NCBI GenBank assembly: GCA_905234355.1
Contig: CAJOHP010000131.1
Coordinates: forward strand, 1-6,819
Direction of reading: 5' to 3'
DNA: 6,819 nucleotides
DNA from: an uncultured Prevotella sp.
GTDB taxonomy: Bacteria; Bacteroidota; Bacteroidia; Bacteroidales; Bacteroidaceae
Shown: in pieces, positions 1-6,202 of the stretch
Layout of the letters: each line of letters begins with the position of its first letter
Numbering within the stretch: position 1 is the stretch's first letter
Notes under the pieces: model-generated
What the model saw: the letters and a program-made list of their open reading frames with translations, nothing else
Database searches by the model: none
Told to the model about the DNA's origin: nothing
Translations under genes and position numbers: made by a program

Positions 1-879
1 TTCGTAAGACTTGACGAAATCCGAGAATTCCGGAACTGCATCCGGAGACTTCATCCAGTCGCGGACATAAATGCCATTCCCCGCCTGAGCTATTTGCCGG
101 CACATATCTTCGTTGAGTCGGCTCAGTACAACATTACCTTGTCGGTCTTTCATGAAGTTGTTGCTACCCGGTTGCACAGGAATGGGTGAACCGTCGGGTT
201 TGCCTATGCCCACCACCATCACTTTGATACCTTTTTCAGCCGCTTTACGCGCAGCGCCCACAGCATCGTCGTCGTGGTTTTCACCATCGGTGATGATGAT
301 GATGGCCTTGCCTATGTCCTGCTGCTGGGTGAAGCTGTGGGTGGCCATACTGATGGCCGCGGCCACATCGGTGCCCTGGGCCTGGATCATGGAGGGGTCG
401 ATGCTCGAGAGAAACATCTTTGCCGAGACGTAGTCGCTCGTGATGGGCAGCTGCACAAAGGCATCGCCGGCAAAGACGATGAGGCCTATCTTGTCGTTGG
501 TGAAGTTGTCCACGAGGTTCTCCACCATCATCTTGGCACGGTCCAGACGGCTGGGTTCCACGTCTTCGGCCCTCATGGAGTTGCTGATGTCCATGGCGAT
601 GATGGTCTCTATGCCTGTGCGCTTCTCGTGGCTGATGCGTGTGCCCATCTGGGGTCTTGCGAGCACCACGATGAGCAGTGCCAGTACGGCTTCGAGCAGC
701 CAGAACTTCAGGGGCGGCCTCACCTTCGACATGTTGGGCATGAGCTGCCGCAGCAGCTGTGGGTCGCCAAACTTGCGTAGTCGCCGGCGCTGGCTGCGAT
801 AGGTGGCGAAACGCACGACGGCCAGCAAGGCTACCACCACTAATAGATACAGATATATGGGGTCTTCAAATCTGAACAT
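1..879 (-). CDS. batB: BatB, membrane-anchored VWA-domain protein (3' end missing)
   Basis: The frame is open for 293 codons from ATG at 877-879 to the window edge with no stop. BatB proteins are usually about 330-350 residues, so the C-terminal tail, with its expected last membrane helix, lies outside. A hydrophobic segment at residues 8-23 and a second at about 59-74, ending in LARPQ, form the N-terminal membrane anchor. The VWA domain follows from about residue 90. Its metal-ion site is complete: DISNS at 97-101, Thr170 and Asp198 in ITDGE. The family feature IGLIVFAGDAF is at 131-141. In Bacteroides, Bat proteins are linked to aerotolerance and envelope stress; the biochemical role is unsettled. 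The gene follows batA by 27 bp, presumably in one operon. Lysine codon use and GC content change sharply near residues 191-212 (see findings). Family assignment is firm. BatB rather than BatA rests on its second position and on similarity recalled from memory. Confidence 0.93.
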   Translation of the reverse strand, partial: MFRFEDPIYLYLLVVVALLAVVRFATYRSQRRRLRKFGDPQLLRQLMPNMSKVRPPLKFWLLEAVLALLIVVLARPQMGTRISHEKRTGIETIIAMDISNSMRAEDVEPSRLDRAKMMVENLVDNFTNDKIGLIVFAGDAFVQLPITSDYVSAKMFLSSIDPSMIQAQGTDVAAAISMATHSFTQQQDIGKAIIIITDGENHDDDAVGAARKAAEKGIKVMVVGIGKPDGSPIPVQPGSNNFMKDRQGNVVLSRLNEDMCRQIAQAGNGIYVRDWMKSPDAVPEFSDFVKSYE

Positions 880-889
880 GTTGGTGTAC

Positions 890-900
890 GGTGTGTGTGA
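890..900 (-). other. CA-repeat tract in the batA-batB spacer
   Basis: On the coding strand the 27-bp spacer contains TCACACACACC, lying 11 bases before the batB start codon. No AGGAG-like ribosome binding site is present. The same kind of CA tract appears in three other spacers of this cluster. A role in translation initiation is only a guess. Confidence 0.3.
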
Positions 901-906
901 GGTAGG

Positions 907-1908
907 TTATGGTATTCTGCGGAACACGGTGATGCGCAGGAATATCTCGAGCAACAGCACGATGACGGCCGCGAGTGCGAAGGGCTGGTAGGCCTCATAG
1001 CGCCGGCTGAAGCTCTTGACGTTGAGCTTGGTCTTCTCGAGCTTGTCTATCTCGTGGTAGATGCCACGCAGCTCCTGTGTATTGGTGGCGCGGTAGAAGT
1101 CGCCTCCAGTGGTCGTAGCGATGCCCTTCAGCGTCTTGGTGTCTATCTCCACCGGCATGTTGACATACTGCACGCCACCTCCCGGCATGGGGTACGGATA
1201 GCGTGCCGTGCCGTTGGTGCCCACGCCGATGGTGTAGACGCGTATGCCGAAGCTGCGTGCTATCTCGGCCGCTGTCATGGGCGAGATGTCGCCGCGGTTG
1301 TTGGAGCCGTCGGTGAGCAGGATGACCACCTTGCTCTTAGCCTTGGAGTCTTTCAGCCGGCTGACGGCGTTGGCCAGTCCCATGCCGATGGCCGTGCCGT
1401 CTTCTATCAGTCCGCGGGCGGCAATGTCGGTGCGCACGTTCTGCAGCAGGGAGAGCAGCGAGCCGTGGTCGGTGGTCATGGGGCACTGGGTGAAGGCCTC
1501 GCCGGCAAAGATGGTCAGGCCGATATTGTCGTTGGGGCGGTCGGCCACAAACTCTGCCGCCACCTGCTTGGCGGCCTCTATGCGGTCGGGGTTGAGGTCC
1601 TGTGCGAGCATCGATGTCGAGACGTCGATGGCCAGCATGATGTCGATGCCCTCCACGGTCTGGTTCTTCCACGAGTTGTGTGTCTGTGGGCGTGCCAGGA
1701 CAATGACCACCAGGGCATAGCATGCCAGCCTGAGCAGCAGCTGCAGGGGCATGAGCCTCACCCGCCAGCTCTTGGGAGCATAGCGGAAGGCGAAGGTGTC
1801 GGCCATGCGTATGGTGGGCTCGCTCTTCTTGCGATACATCACATACCATATCAGATAGGGTATGATGAGCAGCAGGAGCAGTAGGTATTCTTTGTTGGCA
1901 AATTCCAT
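907..1908 (-). CDS. batA: BatA, membrane-anchored VWA-domain protein
   Basis: This is a complete 333-residue protein of normal BatA length. Hydrophobic helices lie at about residues 7-24 and 55-73, the second ending in LARPQ, and a C-terminal helix spans about 308-327. The VWA domain between them, about 85-290, should face the periplasm. Its metal-ion site is intact: DVSTS at 95-99, Thr172 in EDGTA and Asp200 in LLTDGS. IGLTIFAGEAF at 129-139 is diagnostic of Bat VWA proteins. BatA and BatB are paralogues and are thought to act together with the MoxR ATPase encoded upstream. The start ATG at 1906-1908 is 4 bp after the stop of the preceding gene, so translation is probably coupled; AGAAG just before the ATG is at best a weak ribosome binding site. 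The substrate and the exact effect on envelope integrity are not known for the family. Confidence 0.95.
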   Translation of the reverse strand: MEFANKEYLLLLLLIIPYLIWYVMYRKKSEPTIRMADTFAFRYAPKSWRVRLMPLQLLLRLACYALVVIVLARPQTHNSWKNQTVEGIDIMLAIDVSTSMLAQDLNPDRIEAAKQVAAEFVADRPNDNIGLTIFAGEAFTQCPMTTDHGSLLSLLQNVRTDIAARGLIEDGTAIGMGLANAVSRLKDSKAKSKVVILLTDGSNNRGDISPMTAAEIARSFGIRVYTIGVGTNGTARYPYPMPGGGVQYVNMPVEIDTKTLKGIATTTGGDFYRATNTQELRGIYHEIDKLEKTKLNVKSFSRRYEAYQPFALAAVIVLLLEIFLRITVFRRIP

Positions 1909-1912
1909 TCTT

Positions 1913-2983
1913 CTAACTTAATAGCAGGTATAGTTGGTAGACAATGTAGATGAAGAGCAGTGCCGATGCAGTGCCGATGGCGGCGATGACGGTCTTGAGT
2001 GTCTTCCGGCTCTTGAGCGAGCGCTGCTGCTCGGCAGTGAGCTGCGGCTTGGCCTGCTCCTCACTGGGGGGTGTCTCGAGCTTGGTGCGGTTGATATAGT
2101 CGATGGCACTCACGAGGTTGGCGTCGTTCTCGTTGATGAGCGTGGAGTACTTGGCAAACTTCACGAGGTCGGCCGTCTGGAAGAGCTGCCGCAGCTCTTC
2201 CAGCATGGTCTGGTCGCCGCTGCGCGTGAGCTGCCCGATGATCTCGTCGCTGGTCATCTCCATGGCCGAGAAGCCGTAGCGCTCCTCTATATAGTGTCGC
2301 AGTGCGTCGGTCAGACGGGTGTAGTACTCCTTGGGGTCATCGGCTGTGGCCATGTGCTCGGCCTTTATCTCCTCGATGGCCTTCATGGCTTTCTGGTGGG
2401 GCAGCAGGCGTTTCACCATCTTCAGTGAGATGACAATGGGCTTGTTGCTGCGCAGCCGCGCATAGAGATAGTAGTCTATGGCCAGCAGCACGAGCAGCAG
2501 CACGCTCAGCCAGAAGGCGGTGCTCCAGTCGCTCCAGAGGAAGGGGTTGTCCTGCACGGTCTTCGGCGGACGGTACTGGTCCAGGTGCAGGGTGTCCACC
2601 TCCACGTCGAGCACCTTCAGCGCCAGCTGGTTGGTGGTGTAGTCACGGCCGTCCACCTTCACCGTCATGGGAGGCAGGTAGTAGAGTGTGTCTTCAAAGG
2701 AGGTGAAGACATAGGAGCGCATGCACTGTTTCTGGCCGTTGCCTGCATCGGTGTCGGGGTGCTCCATGGCTCCGAGAAATTCCACGCCGTCGGGTATCTG
2801 TGCCGTCTGGGGAAACTCCACCTTGGCATCTTTGGCTGCGGTGACCGTCACGTCGACCGTCACTTGCTCGCCGATGAGCATCTCCATGGCGCTGATGCGC
2901 GACTCCACCTTGGCCTGGGCCATGGCGCCGATGCTTACAGCGAGGAGCCAGGCGGTGAGCAGTGTTTTCTTCTTTATCATCAT
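1913..2983 (-). CDS. Bat-cluster membrane protein: BatD-like periplasmic domain plus DUF4381-like cytoplasmic domain
   Basis: This is a 356-residue protein with a clear signal peptide (MMIKKK, a hydrophobic core at 8-21, likely cleavage after AMAQA near residue 24). Residues 25-130 look like a beta-rich, Ig-type domain. They carry the BatD-like pattern of SYVFTSFEDTLYYLPP (90-105) followed by YTTNQL. A membrane helix spans about 155-175. A mainly helical cytoplasmic part (about 180-330) contains EYYTRLTDALRHYIEERYG (219-237), typical of the DUF4381-like proteins that sit between DUF58 and VWA genes in many bacteria. A second helix lies at about 332-354. The gene starts 7 bp after the DUF58 stop and ends 4 bp before batA. 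It probably acts as a membrane scaffold linking MoxR/DUF58 in the cytoplasm with BatA and BatB. This is inferred from topology and order. The domain names are recalled by pattern, not searched. Confidence 0.75.
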   Translation of the reverse strand: MMIKKKTLLTAWLLAVSIGAMAQAKVESRISAMEMLIGEQVTVDVTVTAAKDAKVEFPQTAQIPDGVEFLGAMEHPDTDAGNGQKQCMRSYVFTSFEDTLYYLPPMTVKVDGRDYTTNQLALKVLDVEVDTLHLDQYRPPKTVQDNPFLWSDWSTAFWLSVLLLVLLAIDYYLYARLRSNKPIVISLKMVKRLLPHQKAMKAIEEIKAEHMATADDPKEYYTRLTDALRHYIEERYGFSAMEMTSDEIIGQLTRSGDQTMLEELRQLFQTADLVKFAKYSTLINENDANLVSAIDYINRTKLETPPSEEQAKPQLTAEQQRSLKSRKTLKTVIAAIGTASALLFIYIVYQLYLLLS

Positions 2984-2990
2984 CGTGTGT
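2984..2990 (-). other. 7-bp spacer consisting of ACACACG
   Basis: The entire gap between the DUF58 stop and the next ATG reads ACACACG on the coding strand. It leaves no room for a Shine-Dalgarno site, so initiation is either leaderless-like re-initiation or coupled. It is one of four CA-rich spacers in the cluster. Confidence 0.3.
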
Positions 2991-3860
2991 TTATCCTCTT
3001 TGCTTAAACAGTCCCAGGAGCTGCCTGACGTAGTCGTCGTCGGTAGCGATGCTCACGCTGTCCACGTTGCTCTTGGCGAAGGTCTCGGCGAGCTGCCGCT
3101 GCCGGTTGAGCCAGTAGTTGCGGTAGGCTGTGCGCAGCCGTGCACTGCTTGTGTCGACATACTGCTCGTGTCCGGTCTCGGCGTCGACCACCTTCATCAG
3201 TCCCACGTCGGGCAGCTCGCAGGCGCGCTTGTCGTAGACCTGTATGGCCACGATGTCGTGCTTGCGGTTGGCTATGTTGAGCTGCTGCAGGAAGTCCTGC
3301 CGCACATAGAAGTCGCTGAGCACGAAGGCCGTGCAGCGCCGCTTGCTCACGCTGGTGAGAAACTCTATGGCCTGTGCCACGTCGGTGCGGCGTGACTGAG
3401 GCTGGAAGTCGAGCATCTCGCGTATGATGTAGAGTATGTGCTTGCGGCCTTTCTTGGGCGGGATGTATTTCTCTATCTTGTCGGAGAAGAAGACCACGCC
3501 TATCTTGTCGTTGTTCTGTATGGCAGAGAAGGCCAGCGTGGCCGCTATCTCGGTGGCCATGTCGCGCTTCATCTGCCGCTGGGTGCCGAAGTCGAGCGAA
3601 CCGCTCACGTCGATCAGCAGCATGACGGTGAGCTCGCGCTCCTCCTCAAACACCTTGACGTAGGGCTTGTTGAAGCGTGCCGTCACGTTCCAGTCTATAT
3701 CGCGCACGTCGTCGCCGTACTGATACTCGCGCACCTCGCTGAAGGCCATGCCACGGCCCTTGAATGCCGAGTGATACTGGCCGGCAAAGACGTTGGAGCT
3801 CAGACCGCGGGCCTTGATTTCTATCTTGCGTACCTTCTTTAGTATCTCTGATGTTTCCAT
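2991..3860 (-). CDS. DUF58-family VWA-like protein, cytoplasmic partner of MoxR
   Basis: This is a complete 289-residue soluble protein with no signal peptide or membrane helix. The DUF58 signature lies at residues 35-62: GRGMAFSEVREYQYGDD followed by VRDIDWNVTAR. A VWA-like fold follows, with a metal-ion motif DVSGS at 84-88, Thr159 in RRTD and Asp183 in VLSDF, so the MIDAS appears intact. IGVVFFSDKIEKYIPP (120-135) is also characteristic of the family. DUF58 proteins are nearly always encoded directly after a MoxR ATPase and are regarded as its co-acting partner, although the molecular target is unknown. Here it follows moxR by 41 bp and precedes the BatD-like gene by 7 bp. The start at 3858-3860 is the natural one, because METSEILKKVRKIEIK matches the usual N-terminus of the family. 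Confidence 0.95.
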   Translation of the reverse strand: METSEILKKVRKIEIKARGLSSNVFAGQYHSAFKGRGMAFSEVREYQYGDDVRDIDWNVTARFNKPYVKVFEEERELTVMLLIDVSGSLDFGTQRQMKRDMATEIAATLAFSAIQNNDKIGVVFFSDKIEKYIPPKKGRKHILYIIREMLDFQPQSRRTDVAQAIEFLTSVSKRRCTAFVLSDFYVRQDFLQQLNIANRKHDIVAIQVYDKRACELPDVGLMKVVDAETGHEQYVDTSSARLRTAYRNYWLNRQRQLAETFAKSNVDSVSIATDDDYVRQLLGLFKQRG

Positions 3861-3901
3861 TAAGCGGTAAGCGTCTTGTCTCCTGTTATTCAGTTATTTA
3901 A
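3861..3901 (-). other. Largest intergenic spacer, AT-rich, between moxR and the DUF58 gene
   Basis: This 41-bp gap is the longest in the window and is AT-rich at the moxR end. On the coding strand it contains CAGGAGAC. The AGGAG lies about 20 bases before the ATG, too far for a normal ribosome binding site. Reading by eye, I find no TAnnTTTG element of the Bacteroidota primary-sigma type and no hairpin with a T tract. Unlike four of the other spacers it has no CA tract. It may hold a weak internal promoter, but nothing here proves it. Confidence 0.3.
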
Positions 3902-4897
3902 TCAGGGTACCTCTACCTTGTTGACAATCTTCGACACGATTTCCTCGCTGGTGATGCTGCTGGCCTCGGCCTCGTAGGTGAGTCCTATACGGTGGCGCAT
4001 CACGTCGTGGGCCACGGCCCTCACGTCTTCGGGCACTACATATCCGCGGCGCTTGATGAAGGCATAGGCACGCGAAGCCTTGGCCAGATTGATGCTGGCA
4101 CGTGGCGAACCGCCGAAGGCTATCATGTCCTTGAGCTCCTTGAGTCCGTAGCGGTCGGGATAGCGGGTGGCGAAGACGATGTCGGCAATATACTGTTCTA
4201 TCTTCTCGTCGAGATAGACCTCGCGCACCACCTCGCGTGCCTTGAGTATCTCCTTGGCCGTGGTCACGGGCTGCACCTCGGGCAGTGCGCCCTTGATGTT
4301 CTCGCGTATGATGAGCTTTTCCTCTTCTATGGTGGGGTAGCCGATGACCACCTTGAGCATGAATCGGTCCACCTGTGCCTCGGGCAGCGGGTAGGTGCCT
4401 TCCTGCTCTATGGGGTTCTGCGTGGCCATGACGAGGAAGGGCGAGGGCAGGTCGAAGGTGGAGGAGCCTATGGTCACCTGCTTCTCCTGCATGGCTTCGA
4501 GCAGGGCGCTCTGCACCTTGGCGGGAGCACGGTTTATCTCGTCGGCCAGCACGAAGTTGGCAAAGACGGGGCCCTGCTTCACGAGGAACTTCTCGTCTTT
4601 CTGCGAGTAGATCATCGTGCCGGTGACGTCGGCCGGCAGCAGGTCGGGGGTGAACTGTATGCGGTTGTACTTCGCGTCGATGAGCTGGGCGAGGGTCTTG
4701 ATGGCCAGCGTCTTGGCCAGGCCGGGCACGCCCTCAAGCAGGATGTTGCCGTCGCTGAGCAGGCCGATGAGCAGGCTGTCCACCAGGTGCTTCTGCCCCA
4801 CGATGACGCGGTTCATGCCTGTGGTGAGGTTGGTCACAAATGCGCTTTGCTGTTCTATCCGCAGGTTCAGCTCGCGGATATCGATTGATTCTGCCAT
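3902..4897 (-). CDS. moxR: MoxR-family AAA+ ATPase of the Bat cluster
   Basis: This is a complete 331-residue protein, the usual length for MoxR ATPases. The AAA+ core shows Walker A GVPGLAKT at residues 56-63, Walker B FVLADE at 115-120 followed by INRAPAKVQSALLEAMQE, sensor 1 ATQNPIEQEGTYPLPEAQ starting at 158, a likely arginine finger at Arg178 in VDRF, and sensor 2 GGSPRA at 262-267 with Arg266. It has no signal peptide or membrane helix, so it should be a cytoplasmic hexameric ATPase. MoxR enzymes are viewed as chaperone-like remodellers working on VWA-domain partners, which fits the DUF58, BatA and BatB genes downstream. It begins 25 bp after the HU-LysM gene. The start MAESIDIREL is the only one giving the normal N-terminus. 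The symbol is used at family level; what it remodels is not known. Confidence 0.96.
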   Translation of the reverse strand: MAESIDIRELNLRIEQQSAFVTNLTTGMNRVIVGQKHLVDSLLIGLLSDGNILLEGVPGLAKTLAIKTLAQLIDAKYNRIQFTPDLLPADVTGTMIYSQKDEKFLVKQGPVFANFVLADEINRAPAKVQSALLEAMQEKQVTIGSSTFDLPSPFLVMATQNPIEQEGTYPLPEAQVDRFMLKVVIGYPTIEEEKLIIRENIKGALPEVQPVTTAKEILKAREVVREVYLDEKIEQYIADIVFATRYPDRYGLKELKDMIAFGGSPRASINLAKASRAYAFIKRRGYVVPEDVRAVAHDVMRHRIGLTYEAEASSITSEEIVSKIVNKVEVP

Positions 4898-4909
4898 AAT
4901 CTGTGATAT

Positions 4910-4919
4910 GTGTGTGTGG
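4910..4919 (-). other. CA-repeat tract upstream of moxR
   Basis: On the coding strand the 25-bp spacer contains CCACACACAC, ending 12 bases before the moxR ATG. There is no Shine-Dalgarno-like sequence. The tract resembles those before the small HU gene and batB. Any function is unproven. Confidence 0.3.
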
Positions 4920-4922
4920 TTG

Positions 4923-6200
4923 TTATTGATGGTTTGTTTTCTTCTTCTTTTTCTTCCACTGCAGCTTCGGAATCTTTATGGTTTGGCCCTCCTTCAGTAT
5001 GTCGTCGCTGCTTATGCCGTTGTAGACCTCTATGTAGCACGCCATGCTCTCATCGCCGAGCATGCGGCGGGCTATGCGGCCCATGGTGTCGCCCTTGCGC
5101 GCCTTTATCTCCTGGTCGGTGCCCACGATGTGGTAGGCGCCGGTACGCACACGCGCGTCCATATCTTCATATTTCTTCCAGGGGGCTTCGTCGGTGCTCT
5201 GAGGAGCGGGTGTCGGGGCGGCGGTGGCTACGGTGTCGCGGGCGATGGAGTCGGCATCGGTGGTCGTTGAGTCGGTGAACTCTTCCACGATATTGGTGGT
5301 GTCGGGAGTCGCTGTGCTGCCGTCGACGAGGTCGCGCAGCGAGATGTTGTTGCCAATGAGGTAGCCGATGCCAAACGAAGCAATGCTGAAGAGCACAAAG
5401 GCCAAGATCCAGAGCCAGAGGTGGCGGAAGCGGGAAGAGCTTGGGTCTTCTGAGACTGCTGGGGCCTCTGGGACTGATGGGACCTCTGAGGCTGATGGCT
5501 CTTCTGGGACTGATGGGGCCTCTGGGGCTGATGGCTCTTCTGGGACTGATGGGGCCTCTGAGGCTGATGGGTCTTCGGAAACTTCTGTGAAAGGTGTCTC
5601 GTCGTCTCCCAGGAAAGAGGCTAAGACAGGGTCGGGCGAAGGAGTGTCCTCGACGACGGCTTCCACGAGGGGGGCTTTAGTCTCTTCTTCGGGCACGGCA
5701 TCAGTCACTACCTCAGGTACGTTGTCAGGCTCTGCCTTCATATCCTCGTCGAGTACTTCTTCTGATACTCCGTCAGGCTCTTCTCCAGTTTCCTCTTCGG
5801 ATGGTTCTTCGGTCACCTCGTCTGGCTGTTCGTCGTCGGGCAAATCGTCGGTGGCATCGTCCTGCTCGTCGAAGACGACGCCTTCGTTGAGCACCACGGT
5901 CTCGAAGACGGAGAACGGCTTGTTGACCAGCTCCTTCATCGCTGCATCGGGGGTGAAGGTCACTCGCTGGTGGCTCTTGATGAGCAGCCGCTCGCCGCTG
6001 TTGACGTCGATGCTCTCGCGTGCCTCTATATCGATGATCTTAAACGTGCCGAGCCCTCTCACCTTCACTTGCTCATCGCGCTCCAGTCCGTCTTCGATGG
6101 TGTCGAAGAAAGCGCCCACAAAGAGCTTGGCATCCTTCTGCAGCATGCCTGTATGCTGAGCAAGCATGCGTGCCAGATCGGTATGGGATATGCGTGCCAT
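4923..6200 (-). CDS. HU domain - acidic/repeat linker - membrane helix - LysM protein (candidate DNA-to-peptidoglycan tether)
   Basis: This 425-residue protein opens with an HU/IHF-type domain (about 1-95), seen in VKVRGLGTFKI (45-55) and in VTFTPDAAMKELV (80-92). Residues 105-208 are very acidic (Glu/Asp/Pro/Val). Residues 209-252 are a Pro-Ser-Glu-Ala repeat. A single hydrophobic helix spans 261-283, preceded by RFRH, so the N-terminus should be cytoplasmic and the C-terminus periplasmic. A Thr/Asp/Ala-rich stretch (295-338) leads to one LysM domain at about 361-411. It has IKARKGDTMGRIARRMLGD, then EVYNGI and ILKEGQTIKIP. The tail is Lys-rich (416-421). HU binds and bends DNA, and LysM binds the glycan of peptidoglycan. 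The combination suggests that DNA is held at the envelope, which is inference. The HU arm lacks the usual NPxTG proline, having DVNSGE at 65-70. The start overlaps the stop of the small HU gene. Confident on domains, not on function. Confidence 0.88.
   Translation of the reverse strand: MARISHTDLARMLAQHTGMLQKDAKLFVGAFFDTIEDGLERDEQVKVRGLGTFKIIDIEARESIDVNSGERLLIKSHQRVTFTPDAAMKELVNKPFSVFETVVLNEGVVFDEQDDATDDLPDDEQPDEVTEEPSEEETGEEPDGVSEEVLDEDMKAEPDNVPEVVTDAVPEEETKAPLVEAVVEDTPSPDPVLASFLGDDETPFTEVSEDPSASEAPSVPEEPSAPEAPSVPEEPSASEVPSVPEAPAVSEDPSSSRFRHLWLWILAFVLFSIASFGIGYLIGNNISLRDLVDGSTATPDTTNIVEEFTDSTTTDADSIARDTVATAAPTPAPQSTDEAPWKKYEDMDARVRTGAYHIVGTDQEIKARKGDTMGRIARRMLGDESMACYIEVYNGISSDDILKEGQTIKIPKLQWKKKKKKTNHQ
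5470..5577. repeat. Three 36-bp in-frame tandem repeats inside the HU-LysM linker
   Basis: Three direct copies start at 5470, 5506 and 5542, each opening GGGACTGATGGG on the plus strand. Copies 1 and 2 differ at two bases, and copies 2 and 3 at three. Each copy is itself built from two similar 18-bp halves, and a degenerate half-copy continues at 5452-5469. Because 36 is a multiple of three, gain or loss of a copy would lengthen or shorten the linker by 12 residues without breaking the frame. The encoded unit is of the type PEEPSAPEAPSV. Within the repeat almost all Pro and Ser codons are CCA and TCA, consistent with expansion by duplication. Confidence 0.95.
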
Positions 6201-6202
6201 CA
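6198..6202 (-). other. TGATG stop-start overlap between the two HU genes
   Basis: On the coding strand the TGA stop of the small HU gene and the ATG of the HU-LysM gene share one base (TGATG). This arrangement usually means translational coupling, so the two proteins are probably made together in related amounts. It also supports this ATG as the true start of the long protein. Confidence 0.9.

Noticed and set aside
113..802. Overlapping plus-strand frames across the first 800 bases
   Set aside because: They lie opposite BatB, whose minus-strand frame is open to the window edge and carries a full VWA metal site. The plus frames have no domain features.
1337..1849. A 170-codon minus-strand frame inside batA
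   Set aside because: It is out of frame with batA, rich in Arg, His and Pro, and has no recognisable motif. It is a by-product of GC-rich codons.
1054..1884. A 276-codon open frame on the plus strand opposite batA
   Set aside because: The composition is typical of an antisense shadow (many Ala, Gly, His, Val), it has no family resemblance, and it lies wholly within a firm BatA gene.
3861..3901. An internal promoter upstream of the DUF58 gene
   Set aside because: It is AT-rich, but I find no TAnnTTTG element or spaced upstream TTTG by eye. I list the spacer but do not call a promoter.
3992..4888. A 298-codon open frame on the plus strand opposite moxR
   Set aside because: It is the reverse-complement shadow of a GC-rich, strongly conserved gene. 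Its product is His/Gly/Val/Leu-rich with no recognisable domain, and the minus-strand MoxR motifs fully explain the sequence.
5470..5577. A CRISPR-like array
   Set aside because: The repeats are directly adjacent with no unique spacers, and they stay in frame within a protein-coding gene.
5368..6159. A Ser/Thr-rich plus-strand frame opposite the HU-LysM gene, resembling a mucin-like or surface protein
   Set aside because: The serine-rich repeats are simply the complement of the Pro-Ser-Glu-Ala linker. The minus frame has HU, membrane and LysM domains in order and a coupled start, so the plus frame is not a gene.
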